64,000 nt of DNA from Planctomycetota bacterium. Lineage in GTDB: Bacteria > Planctomycetota > Brocadiia > SM23-32 > JAKLEA01. Each line of letters starts with the position of its first letter. Positions within the stretch are counted from its first letter, which is position 1. The stretch lies in the NCBI GenBank assembly GCA_022711755.1, contig JAKLEA010000009.1, positions 1-64,000 of the forward strand, read 5' to 3'. Below the pieces are notes generated by a model, which saw nothing but the letters and a program-made list of their open reading frames with translations, did not search any database and was not told where the DNA came from. Position numbers and translations under genes: made by a program. Shown here one piece after another: positions 8,394-17,835 of the stretch.

Positions 8394-10481
8394 ATGCGTT
8401 TCCTAACGTCAACACTACTGTTGCTGTCTGTGTGGCTTTGCTGCTCGCAGGTCGTGATCCTGTGGGCGTACCGCGTCTTCAGGGATGAAGGGGAGGATTT
8501 TCGCCGGGAACTTCCCGCCTATCTTCTCGGATCGGGCATTTTCCCGTTATCGTTGTTCCTTTTTCTGACGTATCTTGTTTATCCGCAGCGAAGTCCCGTG
8601 TCATATCTGGCTGTTTGCGGCGCAGTCTTTGCAATATTGGTTCTGCCTGTCAGATCATATTGGAAGGTTCTGCTGAAAGATTACGCATTTATCTTTCGGA
8701 TGACAGGAAGAGAATGGAAACTGTCCTGGGCCGATAAACTGCTGATGGCGAGTGTCGCCTGTATTCTTCTGATTACTGCGGCCATTGCCATGCTTCCCAT
8801 CGCGGAGCATGATGCGCTTATTCAGGCCAAACAGTCTGAACTGGTTTTCGAGCGTTCCAGTGTCGCAATCACCTATGCGTCCGAGGCTGATCCCGAAACC
8901 TCGTTTCTGACTCTGGGCTATGGGAATGGGACTACGATGGTCTCGGTTCTGGCGTTCACTCTAAGCAGGCCGATGGGAACGGATGTCGGCTTGCGCTCAA
9001 TCAGCCTGATTGCGACGATATTCTTAATCATTCTCTGGGGAAGATTTCTTGCTGCGGCGACGGGATGCCCGAACGCGACGTTATTGTTCGCGATGGGGCT
9101 CCTGATTTGCCCGCAGGTAATCTACCTGGTTGTTACTCATCAGAAGGAGCCGCTGCTGTTCCTCATGTACGGCACAGGAGGCGCAGTGATACTCAGGCTT
9201 GCTCATCGCGGCGCATGGAAACGATACTGGCCGTTCATAACCGTCTGGTGGGGGTTATGCGCACATTTCTATTTTCCGGGCAGCGTGATTTTCTTTGCCG
9301 GGATTGCTCTCTGGCTGGTCTGGATTGACGAATCCCGGAATCGCGCCATCAAAGCGCTGGCTCTGGCGATGGGGATTGGAACCGCCGCCGCAGTCTTCGT
9401 CAACAGCATTCTTCCTCTTGCGTTCGGTCATCCGTATGTTCTCTTCCTGCAGCCGATGCGCAATTACTCGGCCTGGGTTCAGAGATATGCAGGCTTATTG
9501 CACTATTTCGGCAAATATCCAAAATATGATAATTACCTGTTGGCTGCCGGCGACAGCAAGCTGAACATTCTCAAGGTGGCGTACTATGGGCCGATTTCGT
9601 TCACATTCATACCTCTGGCGATATGGGCGCTGGCAACAAGGCGGGGAAGAGGAACACCTGGATTAGGCGCTCTGGCCATGGCATTTCTGGCGGGGACGTT
9701 TGTAATCTCTGACCCGTTCTGGCTCGAGTTTCTTATTGAGAAGAAAATCATGCAGTTCTTCTGGCATACGAAATACTGGACGCAGGTCTACGTTGTCGGC
9801 GTGGCGCTCTTCACCTATATTCTCTGCGCGGATTTCGAAAAGGTCGGACGCGCGAGGCTGATTCCGGTATTGTTTTCCCTGGCGCCGATCGCTTTCTGGC
9901 CGTTCGATAAGACCGAGCGATTTGACAAAACCGGCTTTGAGATGCTGGGCCAACTGCGCCAGTGTGTGTTAACTCCAAGAGAGGAATTCGGACGGTTGAA
10001 GCGAGATATCGAAGCGTCAGGTATTGGTCGGCGATTTGATTCCGATGACGCCGCGTATTGGGAGTTGGTGCGAATGGGGGAGAGCGATGGGACATATGAA
10101 ACCTGCAACATCTTATGCGCGTTGGTTGATAATGCGGCAAAGTCCGGCGGGCGTACGCTTGTATTGAGCGAGGCTGCGCCAACCCACTGGTATTATTTCA
10201 AGTCGCCGGCGATGAGGATGGGCGACCCAAGACTCGATCCTGTCTATGACATGGATGATCCTGAGCAGGCGGCCAGGTTTCTGCGGGACCAGTTGGGAGT
10301 AACCCATATCGTTTGGGCCACCTATTTTGAATGCGCCGGCAACCTGTCACTTCATTATAGCGTGTTGTTAAAAGTCGCAAAAGATAAGAAACTCTGCCGA
10401 ACAATCGCGACCAGCATGCATCATGTTCTGCTGGAGCTTCTGCCGGATCAGAACAACGCGGAGCAACCCGCCGGCCAATGA
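8394..10481 (+). CDS. Multi-pass membrane protein, GT-C-like
   Basis: 695 residues. The first helix begins at the N-terminus (FLTSTLLLLSVWLCC) and around ten further hydrophobic segments run to about residue 500. A soluble C-terminal domain of ~190 residues follows (EFGRLKRDIEAS onward). Layout and length match the protein at 2998, although the two are not obviously alike in sequence. A polar loop after the early helices (EHDALIQAKQSELVFERSS) has the acidic residues expected of a lumenal catalytic loop. It may be a polyprenyl-phosphate-dependent sugar transferase or a polymer-length protein. It follows the B12 radical SAM pair by 157 bases and has its own candidate promoter. Confidence 0.6.
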   Translation: MRFLTSTLLLLSVWLCCSQVVILWAYRVFRDEGEDFRRELPAYLLGSGIFPLSLFLFLTYLVYPQRSPVSYLAVCGAVFAILVLPVRSYWKVLLKDYAFIFRMTGREWKLSWADKLLMASVACILLITAAIAMLPIAEHDALIQAKQSELVFERSSVAITYASEADPETSFLTLGYGNGTTMVSVLAFTLSRPMGTDVGLRSISLIATIFLIILWGRFLAAATGCPNATLLFAMGLLICPQVIYLVVTHQKEPLLFLMYGTGGAVILRLAHRGAWKRYWPFITVWWGLCAHFYFPGSVIFFAGIALWLVWIDESRNRAIKALALAMGIGTAAAVFVNSILPLAFGHPYVLFLQPMRNYSAWVQRYAGLLHYFGKYPKYDNYLLAAGDSKLNILKVAYYGPISFTFIPLAIWALATRRGRGTPGLGALAMAFLAGTFVISDPFWLEFLIEKKIMQFFWHTKYWTQVYVVGVALFTYILCADFEKVGRARLIPVLFSLAPIAFWPFDKTERFDKTGFEMLGQLRQCVLTPREEFGRLKRDIEASGIGRRFDSDDAAYWELVRMGESDGTYETCNILCALVDNAAKSGGRTLVLSEAAPTHWYYFKSPAMRMGDPRLDPVYDMDDPEQAARFLRDQLGVTHIVWATYFECAGNLSLHYSVLLKVAKDKKLCRTIATSMHHVLLELLPDQNNAEQPAGQ

Positions 10482-10533
10482 CCGTCCTTTTTTCCCCCCC
10501 CGCCGACCGGCTGGATCTGATGCTCCAATCAGG

Positions 10534-10562
10534 TTTGTCCCTTGGCTCAGCGAGGGTATAAT
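10534..10562 (+). promoter_or_regulatory. Putative promoter of the sugar-catabolic run
   Basis: TTTGTC (10534-10539), a 17-base spacer and a perfect TATAAT (10557-10562). Transcription would begin near 10569, ahead of the isomerase gene at 10638. The five downstream genes are collinear with short gaps, so this could drive the whole run to 15985. Confidence 0.5.
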
Positions 10563-10637
10563 CCATGCCACTCGCAGGATACCGGGCAGTCGTCATTTCA
10601 GGTTGTTGTCAATCGTTGCCAATAGCGGAGGTGCAGT

Positions 10638-11429
10638 ATGGGCGCAAGAAAGGTCACGTTCGCGGTCTTCACCAAACCTTGGAAGATGCCGCTTCCCGAA
10701 CTGGGGAAGTTCGTCCACGATCTTGGTTTTGACGGCATTGAGTTCCCCGTGCGGGGGGGGTATCAGGTAGAACCGGAAAACATCGGCAAGGGGCTTCCCG
10801 ACGCCGCGAAGATTCTGGCTGACTGCGGGGTGAAGATATGCAGCATTGCTGGCCCGACGGACGAGGTCGCAATAGCGGCATGCCAGGAAGCGGGTGTCCC
10901 GATCATCCGCATATGCCTGCACGTGCCAAAAGATGAGACCTACATGCAGGCCGAGAGCGACTGGATGAGAGAGTATGACGAGCTTGTTCCGCTGCTGGAG
11001 AGGCACGGTGTGACTATCGGAATCCAGAATCATTGCGGCAATTCGGCGCTTGACGCGATGTACATGCGCCATCTGATTGAGAAGTATGATCCGAAGCAGA
11101 TTGCGGCGGTCTGGGACGCCGGGCACAGCGGGCTTTGCGGAGAAGAACCGAGGTTGGGATTGGACATAGTCTGGTCGCATCTCTGCATGGTGAACCTGAA
11201 AAACGCCTTCTGGATGCGCAGCACGGGGCCGGAGGCGGAAGACGTGAAGTGGAAGAGCTATTGGACCAGCGGGCGGCAGGGAATGTCCTCGTGGCCGGAG
11301 GTGGCGAAGGTCCTGAAGGAGCGCAACTACTGCGGACCGGTCTGCCTGACTGCGGAATACAGCGACCATGATTCCGTCAACCGGCTGATCGCAGAAGACA
11401 TCGCTTTTGCCAAGCCGCTGTTTGAGTGA
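10638..11429 (+). CDS. Sugar phosphate isomerase/epimerase-like TIM-barrel protein
   Basis: 263 residues of the xylose-isomerase-like / AP endonuclease 2 barrel. The start FTKPWKMPLPELGKFVHDLGFDGIEFPVR is the usual first strand and helix of this family. Metal-site candidates are visible in FDGIEFP, in the IQNHCG strand, in VWDAGHSG and in the late TAEYSDHD. Members isomerise or epimerise free or oxidised sugars, inositols or sugar phosphates in the cytoplasm. The Gfo/Idh oxidoreductase 13 bases downstream is a frequent partner: an oxidation by one enzyme feeds the isomerisation by the other. The substrate is unknown. Confidence 0.8.
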   Translation: MGARKVTFAVFTKPWKMPLPELGKFVHDLGFDGIEFPVRGGYQVEPENIGKGLPDAAKILADCGVKICSIAGPTDEVAIAACQEAGVPIIRICLHVPKDETYMQAESDWMREYDELVPLLERHGVTIGIQNHCGNSALDAMYMRHLIEKYDPKQIAAVWDAGHSGLCGEEPRLGLDIVWSHLCMVNLKNAFWMRSTGPEAEDVKWKSYWTSGRQGMSSWPEVAKVLKERNYCGPVCLTAEYSDHDSVNRLIAEDIAFAKPLFE

Positions 11430-11442
11430 TCGGAGATAAGCA

Positions 11443-12441
11443 ATGGCCGGCACGAAATACGGAAAGCGGAAGAACATGGGGCGTAAAGTTCGTGTGGCGA
11501 TGATCGGCGCGGGAGGGATGGCCAATGCCGTTCATTATCCCTCGCTGGCGTTATTCGACGACGTCGAGATCGCAGCCATATGCGATCTCGATTCGGCGCG
11601 TCTGAATGAGACTGCGGACAAGTATAAAATCGAGAAGCGCTACGCTGATTACCGAAAGATGGTCGAGGAGATTGCTCCGGATGCGGTATACGCCATCGGC
11701 AATCCGCACATCATGTATGACGTGTGGATGTGGTGTCTGGGCCAGGGGCGGAATCTCTACATAGAAAAACCCATGGGGATAACCATCCATCAGGCGCGGG
11801 CCATGGCGCACATGGCGCAGAAGAAGGGCTGCATAACCCAGGTCAGCTTCCAGCGCCGGACGTGCCCAATGGTGGTGAAGCTACGTAACGAGTGCCTCAG
11901 GCGCGGGCCGATCATCCACGCCGTCTGCCTGTTCTACAAGTGCAACATCGAGCCGTTCCTCGGCGCGCGCGACCATATGATGGACGACGGGGTTCACGCG
12001 ATTGACACGCTGCGCTGGATGTGCGGGGGGGAGGTGACAAGGATACAGTCTGTCACGCGGCGGGTCATGGTCCCGGATATGAATTTCATCATGGCGATGC
12101 TGGAGTTCGACAACGGGGCGACGGGCGTCATGATGAACAGTTGGACCAGCGGCAGGCGCATCTTCAAGGTGGAAATGCACGCGCCCGGAATCTGTGCCGA
12201 GGCGGAGCATGAGGGCAAGGGACGCCTTTACGCGGACGGCGATACGAACGGCGTCGAATACGACACCTGCACGGAAGCCGGGAGCGGCGAGAAGTTCATA
12301 TACGCCGGTTTCCAGGCAAAAAATCGCGAGTTCATTGACTGCGTGAAGGCCGGAAGGCAGCCGGGGTCGAACTTCTCCGACGCGGTCAAGACAATGGATA
12401 TCGCGGAGAGAATTCTTGCGCAGGACCTGATGAGGGGATAG
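11443..12441 (+). CDS. Gfo/Idh/MocA family NAD(P)-dependent oxidoreductase
   Basis: 332 residues. An N-terminal Rossmann fold opens with RVAMIGAGGMANAVHYPSL (glycine-rich dinucleotide loop), and the conserved EKPMG follows near residue 108, whose lysine is catalytic in the family. The C-terminal alpha/beta domain has the substrate-side DDGVHAIDTLRWM, with aspartate and histidine in the expected places. The start at 11443 has GGAGA upstream; ATG 11476 is a shorter choice. Such enzymes oxidise a sugar or inositol hydroxyl. It lies between the isomerase and the isochorismatase-like gene with gaps of 13 and 4 bases, so all three should be one transcript. Confidence 0.88.
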   Translation: MAGTKYGKRKNMGRKVRVAMIGAGGMANAVHYPSLALFDDVEIAAICDLDSARLNETADKYKIEKRYADYRKMVEEIAPDAVYAIGNPHIMYDVWMWCLGQGRNLYIEKPMGITIHQARAMAHMAQKKGCITQVSFQRRTCPMVVKLRNECLRRGPIIHAVCLFYKCNIEPFLGARDHMMDDGVHAIDTLRWMCGGEVTRIQSVTRRVMVPDMNFIMAMLEFDNGATGVMMNSWTSGRRIFKVEMHAPGICAEAEHEGKGRLYADGDTNGVEYDTCTEAGSGEKFIYAGFQAKNREFIDCVKAGRQPGSNFSDAVKTMDIAERILAQDLMRG

Positions 12442-12445
12442 CGGC

Positions 12446-13213
12446 ATGGGCGGAAAATTCACAATCAGCCTTCGGTCTCAGGAGCTATGCCGCGATTCAG
12501 GCGGGCATAACTACTGGCGGATGACGAATGTTCCGATTGTCATCGGAGCGGAGAATTCGGCTCTCCTGTTGTGTGACGTATGGGACAGGCATTGGAGCCG
12601 CGGGGCGAACGAGCGCGTCAATGCGATGATTCCGCGTATGAGCGAGGTCGTCGCAACGGCGCGGGCGGCGGGCATTCAGATTGTTCACGCCCCTTCCGAT
12701 ACGATGGCGTTCTACAAGGACTTCCCGGCCAGGAAGCGGGTGGTTGCCGCGCCGCAGATCGAACCGCCGCCGGACATAGAGCGCCCCGATCCGCCGCTTC
12801 CGGTGGACGCATCCGACGATGGATCGGACACCGATGGCGATCAGCAGCGCTGCGCGTGGATTCGGCAGCATCCCGGTATCGAAATTCTGGATGAGGACGC
12901 CATCTCGGACAACGGGCGGGAGGTCTACAGCCTGCTTGCCGGGAAGGGGATCGGGAACCTGCTGATAATGGGCGTGCACACGAACATGTGCGTGCTGGGG
13001 CGCTCGTTCGCCATCAAGCAGATGGTCAGGTGGGGTATGAAGGTCGTTCTTGTCCGCGACTTGACGGACACGATGTACAATCCGGCGAGATCGCCCTACG
13101 TGAATCACGCGGAGGGCACGCGGCTGGTGGTCGAATACATAGAGAAGTTCTGGTGTCCGACGACGACGAGCGAGGATCTGCTTCGGGCGTTGCGGGCGCA
13201 TGATGTCGCCTGA
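12446..13213 (+). CDS. Isochorismatase-like cysteine hydrolase
   Basis: 255 residues. The fold is recognised from ALLLCDVWD (candidate catalytic D44) and MGVHTNMCVLGRSF, where C182 is the expected nucleophile; the third member, a lysine, probably lies between them. These enzymes hydrolyse amides or vinyl ethers such as nicotinamide, ureido compounds or isochorismate. An extended, proline- and aspartate-rich loop at about 105-132 is unusual. In this sugar-catabolic run it may remove an amide from an amino-sugar product or act as a general amidohydrolase. It begins 4 bases after the oxidoreductase gene and is followed by a secreted propeller protein. Confidence 0.82.
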   Translation: MGGKFTISLRSQELCRDSGGHNYWRMTNVPIVIGAENSALLLCDVWDRHWSRGANERVNAMIPRMSEVVATARAAGIQIVHAPSDTMAFYKDFPARKRVVAAPQIEPPPDIERPDPPLPVDASDDGSDTDGDQQRCAWIRQHPGIEILDEDAISDNGREVYSLLAGKGIGNLLIMGVHTNMCVLGRSFAIKQMVRWGMKVVLVRDLTDTMYNPARSPYVNHAEGTRLVVEYIEKFWCPTTTSEDLLRALRAHDVA

Positions 13214-13249
13214 GGATTGCGGCCCTGCGAATCTGGAGGATACGCCACG

Positions 13250-14605
13250 GTGATTTCAATTGGCTCGCGGATGACGGGTTTGATGATGGCGTTTGTGATG
13301 ATTGGTCTTGCTGAGCATTCGTGCCGAGCTGCTGCTGGGGACTGGAGAGTGGAAAGCCGCCTTGACGTGGCACAGGTCTGGGCCGGGCATCCGGTCGGCT
13401 TCTGCCTCATCACGCACAAGGATCGCCAGTTCGCGGCGTATTATGACGCCGACCGCAACATGACGGTCGCCTCGAGGAAACTCGGCGAATCAAAGTGGAC
13501 GTATTCCATTCTTCCTCAGAAGGTTGTCTGGGACAGCCATAACTATGTCACGATGGTCGTGGATGACGACGGCTTCATTCACCTGAGCGGGAACATGCAC
13601 TGCGTTCCGCTGATTTATCTCCGGACAACGAAACCGCTTGACGCCGCAACATTTGAGCGCGTTCCGGCGATGGTCGGACAGCGGGAGGGTAAATGCACCT
13701 ATCCGACATTCTTCAGGGGGCCGAACAAGGAATTGATTTTCACCTATCGCGACGGCAGCAGCGGAAACGGCGACCAGTTGTACAATGTTTATGATCACGC
13801 GACGAAGACGTGGCGAAGACTGCTGGACCAGCCGCTGACTTCCGGGGAGGGGCTGATGAACGCCTACTTCAACGGTCCGACGCTCGGTCCGGACGGCAAT
13901 TATCACCTGTGCTGGGTTTGGCGCGATCATGGGGGATGCGAGACCAATCACGACCTTTCATACGCTCGCAGCAAGGATTTGATCCACTGGACAAAGAGCG
14001 ACGGTTCGGCGCTGGAATTGCCGATAACAATCGGCAAGGCGGAGATCGTTGATCCGGTTCCGGCAAAGGGCGGTATGATTAATGGAAACACGCGGATCGG
14101 ATTCGATTCCAGGAAGCGCGTCATCATCAGCTACCACAAGTTCGATGAGAACGGGAAGACGCAGGCTTACAACGCCCGGCTTGAAGACGGGAAGTGGAAG
14201 ATATACAAGACAAGCGACTGGGACTATCGCTGGTACTTCGAGGGCGGCGGCGCGATCGTTTTTGAGGTGCATATCGGGAACGTCAGTCCGGCTGGGCCGG
14301 GACAGTTGAGCCAGTCATTCTCGCACAAGGTTCACGGTTCAGGGGTATGGCGTTTGGATGAGGAAACCCTCAAGCCGGTCGGCCTCATCGAGTCGAAGCG
14401 TTCCACGCCATCGGAGATGCACAAGCTTGAATCGGATTTCCCCGGTATGGAGGTCAGATTCTGCGGGGATTCCGGAGAGTTCCGGGACCCGAACGCGAAA
14501 TACATGCTCAGGTGGGAAACTTTGCCGGCCAACAGGGACAGACCCCGCGCGGGCGATCTTCCCGGACCGGCGATGATGCGGCTTTACAAGCTTGTTGAGG
14601 AATAA
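13250..14605 (+). CDS. Secreted BNR_4-type beta-propeller protein, possible polysaccharide lyase
   Basis: About 451 residues from GTG 13250, chosen for the GGAGGA 9 bases upstream; the longer frame has only a TTG start. A signal peptide (TGLMMAFVMIGLAEHSCRAAAG) is followed by one domain with the BNR_4 pattern: SHNYVTMVVDDDGFIHLSGNMH, IYLRTTKPLD and IFTYRDGSSGNGDQ. In the related PL24/PL25 ulvan lyases, paired histidines, an arginine and a tyrosine in these strands form the active site; matching His, Arg and Tyr are present here. It sits directly upstream of a GH29 fucosidase, so it probably attacks an extracellular fucosylated or acidic polysaccharide. Family is likely; lyase activity is inference. 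Confidence 0.72.
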   Translation: MISIGSRMTGLMMAFVMIGLAEHSCRAAAGDWRVESRLDVAQVWAGHPVGFCLITHKDRQFAAYYDADRNMTVASRKLGESKWTYSILPQKVVWDSHNYVTMVVDDDGFIHLSGNMHCVPLIYLRTTKPLDAATFERVPAMVGQREGKCTYPTFFRGPNKELIFTYRDGSSGNGDQLYNVYDHATKTWRRLLDQPLTSGEGLMNAYFNGPTLGPDGNYHLCWVWRDHGGCETNHDLSYARSKDLIHWTKSDGSALELPITIGKAEIVDPVPAKGGMINGNTRIGFDSRKRVIISYHKFDENGKTQAYNARLEDGKWKIYKTSDWDYRWYFEGGGAIVFEVHIGNVSPAGPGQLSQSFSHKVHGSGVWRLDEETLKPVGLIESKRSTPSEMHKLESDFPGMEVRFCGDSGEFRDPNAKYMLRWETLPANRDRPRAGDLPGPAMMRLYKLVEE

Positions 14606-14689
14606 GCCCGCGCCGGATGCAATACGCGTCGGATTCTTGATGTTTCACGGGAAACTTCTTCCTGATGTCGGACTCAAATGGAGAAAAAA

Positions 14690-15985
14690 ATGCCGAAAAC
14701 GAATGTTGTCGCGCCTGACACAAGCTGGTTCGTTCATGATCGTTTCGGGCTTTTCATCCACTGGGGCACATACGCCCTTGCCGCAAGGCACGAGTGGGTG
14801 AAGCACAACGAGCAAATCCCGGACGGAGTCTACGAGAAATACTTCAAGCATTTCGATCCCGATCTTTACGATCCGCAGCAATGGGCCGACGCTGCAGCGA
14901 ACGCGGGGATGAAGTATTTCGTCATCACCACGAAGCACCATGAGGGATTCTGCCTCTGGGACTCGAAGCTGACCGACTACAATGCGACGAACACGCCGTG
15001 CGGACGCGATCTCATCAAGCCGATGGCGGAGGCGTTTCGCGCAAAGGGCCTTCACGTGGGCTTCTACCACTCGTTGATTGACTGGCATCATCCACACTTC
15101 GTCATTGACAACCTTCACTCGATGCGCAATCACCCCGACCGCGCGAAGATGAACGAGTCCCGCGATCAGAAACAGTATGCAAAATACCTCCACGGGCAGG
15201 TGAGAGAGCTGCTGACGAAGTACGGCAAGGTTGACGTGCTGTTCTACGATTTCAGTTATCCCGTCATGACCGACGGACGTCCGGACACGACAAAGGGCAA
15301 GGGACGGGACGACTGGGAGAGCGAGAAGCTGATCGCCATGACGCGCAAACTACAGCCCGGGATCATCGTCAATGACCGTCTGAATCTGGAGGACGCGCCC
15401 GGCGGATGGGACATCAAGACGCCGGAGCAGTTCATGCCGCGCGAGTGGGTGAAAGTGGACGGCAAGCCGGTCGTCTGGGAGACCTGTCAGACGTTCTCAG
15501 GCTCATGGGGCTATCACCGAGACGAGGCGTCATGGAAGAGCGTGGGACAGTTGTTGCGGATGCTCATCGAGGTGGTCAGCAAGGGCGGGAACCTGCTGCT
15601 CAACGTCGGCCCAACGGGGCGAGGCGAGTTCGACGAGCGGGCGATGGACCGGCTGCGCGGGATGGGCGAGTGGATGAAACGCCATTCGCGTTCCATCTAC
15701 GGATGCACGTCCGCCCCGGTTGGATTCCTGACGCCGCAGGATTGCCGCCTGACGTGGAATCCGGAATCGCGGCGCATGTATCTGCACGTCTTCGCGTGGC
15801 CGTTCCGCCATCTTCATATGGACGGATTCGCCGGCAAGGTGGCATACGCGCAACTGCTCAACGACGCTTCGGAAATAAGATTCAACGAGAAGCCGGGCGA
15901 TGCCGCGAAGACGCTGACGCTCGACCTGCCGGTCTGCAAGCCTAACGTCGAGATACCGGTGATTGAGCTTTACATGAAGGATTGA
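14690..15985 (+). CDS. Alpha-L-fucosidase, GH29
   Basis: About 431 residues from ATG 14690, which has GGAG 6-7 bases upstream; ATG 14678 is also possible. GH29 hallmarks, numbered from the longer start: FGLFIHWGTYA at 23-33, TKHHEGFCLWDS at 85-96 (the histidine pair binds substrate), and VLFYDFSYP near 187-195, where D191 is the expected nucleophile. The protein releases alpha-linked L-fucose by a retaining mechanism. No signal peptide is evident, so it may be cytoplasmic or exported by another route. It ends the five-gene run starting at 10638 and likely works after the BNR_4 protein on imported oligosaccharides. Confidence 0.92.
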   Translation: MPKTNVVAPDTSWFVHDRFGLFIHWGTYALAARHEWVKHNEQIPDGVYEKYFKHFDPDLYDPQQWADAAANAGMKYFVITTKHHEGFCLWDSKLTDYNATNTPCGRDLIKPMAEAFRAKGLHVGFYHSLIDWHHPHFVIDNLHSMRNHPDRAKMNESRDQKQYAKYLHGQVRELLTKYGKVDVLFYDFSYPVMTDGRPDTTKGKGRDDWESEKLIAMTRKLQPGIIVNDRLNLEDAPGGWDIKTPEQFMPREWVKVDGKPVVWETCQTFSGSWGYHRDEASWKSVGQLLRMLIEVVSKGGNLLLNVGPTGRGEFDERAMDRLRGMGEWMKRHSRSIYGCTSAPVGFLTPQDCRLTWNPESRRMYLHVFAWPFRHLHMDGFAGKVAYAQLLNDASEIRFNEKPGDAAKTLTLDLPVCKPNVEIPVIELYMKD

Positions 15986-16077
15986 TCAAAGTCGTTGAGT
16001 GAAACCAAAGGGCCGATGGACTGAGGTTGTTTGCGCGCTCAATTCGGCGCGAGCTTTCACGCGCTGTCTTGCACGCC

Positions 16078-17826
16078 TTAACGGTCTGAAGCGTTTCGGC
16101 GCGCTTCGGCAATCCGGGATAATGTTTCCCTCGCCGGGGCGCAACCGGGATCAATCTCAAGAGCCCTTCGGCAATCCAGTTCCGCATCATTCAGGCGTCC
16201 CATATGAAGCAGCACCGACGCGCGGCTGTAAAGCGGTTCGGGCAGGTTGGGATTCTCGACAATAAGACGGTCATAAATGGAGATTGCTTCTTCAAATCGC
16301 CCCATCTGAACACGGCAACAGGCCAGGTTGACTTTTGCGTCCTTTCTCCCGGGGCGGATTGATAAAGCCCTTTGGAAAAGCGCCGCCGCCTCTTCATAGC
16401 GTCCCGCTCGCATTCTGATGTTACCGAGGTTATAGGCTGCGTTGTCCGATTGGGGATTATTTCTCAATGCGATTTCATAATGCATGGCAGCCTTTGCGGG
16501 ATCGGGATTTGAACGGTTGGCGTAGTAATGTCCCAGGTTCAGATGCGCCTCCCACTGATCGGGATTTCCGGCCAGCACATCCTGCCAGAGCGTCGGTGAA
16601 TCCCGCCAGACATGGGCGCGGTTGAAAGAAGCAAGGGCAAGCAGGAGAACAATCATTCCGGCGAGCGTTTGCGCAAGGCGCTTTGCCTTTGCGGAGTGAA
16701 GGCGTTTCTGCATGACTGCGCAGATCGTCCATGCAAGCGCCAGAGAAGGGAGATACATGTATCGGTCAGCAAGCGGAATCCTGAGTGGGATGAACTGTGC
16801 CACGGGGAAAAAGGCGGCATAGAACCAGGCGAATCCCATGGCTATGCTCGGAATGGACTGTCTCCTGAGAATAATAAGGAATGCAGCGCCGATAGTAATC
16901 AGAAGCGATGACGCATAGATGAAATTGCCGATAGAGATCGGAGCTGGGAGAGAATATACGGCCGATAACCGAACAGGCAAAAGCAACCTGCCCAGATGAA
17001 AGCAGACGCTGTATGCCGCGATTAATAGATTATTCCCTATATTAAGAATGCCGGATGAGGACGTTACCTCTCCGCGTTCCTGCGCGATGTACGTGATGAT
17101 GCCAAATATGACGCTCAGAGCGAAGAAAGGCAGTTTCTCAATCATCCGACGGCGATTCAGACTCGCGCCTTCAATTCCGTCAATGATGACGAGTATCAGG
17201 GGGATGGTCAGCGCCATCCCCTTGCACATAAGGGCTGCAAGCGCAAGTCCAAGCGACGCCATGTATCGGGAACGCCGGTTGCTCCTGATGAAGCCCGTGT
17301 AACTGACAAGCGACGCTATTGTGAAAAAGCCGCAGAGAACGTCCTTGCGTTCGGTGATCCATGCTGCGGATTCGACCTTCATCGGATGAACGGCCCAGGC
17401 AAGCGAGAACCAGAATGCGAATATCGGGCGCGCGCGCAAGGACTTCAGCAAACGGAAAGCGAGACATGCGCTGCCGCAGTGGAGAAGGATATTCACGGCG
17501 TGATACCCGACGGGATTGAACCCCCAGACGGCGCGTTCCAGCGCGAAACTCAGAAATACCAGCGGGGCGTAGTAATCCGCGTGGAATCCCGCGAAGATGG
17601 CGAATATGTTACGGGTGGATAAGTTCCGGACGACGGGATTCTCAAGCAGGAATGCGGGATCGTCCCAGTTGACGAAGCGCGCCTGAAGGCACGGAGAGAA
17701 GGCGGCGAATACAACGGCGCATATGACAAGCTCGCTCCACCTGCCGAATGCCCCAGGCGGATTATCCGGGCTTTGCGCCGCAGGGGCATGCCCGCCCGCG
17801 TCCGGTTTCTGTGCGCTTATGCCCAT
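16078..17826 (-). CDS. Membrane protein with C-terminal tetratricopeptide repeats
   Basis: 582 residues. Residues ~30-390 are a polytopic membrane domain of about ten helices with early loops such as FVNWDDPAFLLENP and FHADYYAPLVF, resembling GT-C protein O-mannosyltransferases and related TPR-bearing transferases. From about 400 onward come at least four TPR motifs (GHYYANRSNPDPAKAAMHYEIALRNNP, YNLGNIRMRAGRYEEAAALFQRAL and two more). It begins 9 bases after the upstream leftward gene, so the two are probably co-transcribed. It converges with the fucosidase gene; the 92 bases between them show nothing clear. The transferase role is inferred from architecture only. Confidence 0.7.
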   Translation of the reverse strand: MGISAQKPDAGGHAPAAQSPDNPPGAFGRWSELVICAVVFAAFSPCLQARFVNWDDPAFLLENPVVRNLSTRNIFAIFAGFHADYYAPLVFLSFALERAVWGFNPVGYHAVNILLHCGSACLAFRLLKSLRARPIFAFWFSLAWAVHPMKVESAAWITERKDVLCGFFTIASLVSYTGFIRSNRRSRYMASLGLALAALMCKGMALTIPLILVIIDGIEGASLNRRRMIEKLPFFALSVIFGIITYIAQERGEVTSSSGILNIGNNLLIAAYSVCFHLGRLLLPVRLSAVYSLPAPISIGNFIYASSLLITIGAAFLIILRRQSIPSIAMGFAWFYAAFFPVAQFIPLRIPLADRYMYLPSLALAWTICAVMQKRLHSAKAKRLAQTLAGMIVLLLALASFNRAHVWRDSPTLWQDVLAGNPDQWEAHLNLGHYYANRSNPDPAKAAMHYEIALRNNPQSDNAAYNLGNIRMRAGRYEEAAALFQRALSIRPGRKDAKVNLACCRVQMGRFEEAISIYDRLIVENPNLPEPLYSRASVLLHMGRLNDAELDCRRALEIDPGCAPARETLSRIAEARRNASDR

Positions 17827-17835
17827 GTGGATTCG

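Noticed and set aside
10593..11525. A 310-codon frame on the - strand
   Set aside because: It is antisense to the isomerase gene, which has barrel and metal-site motifs.
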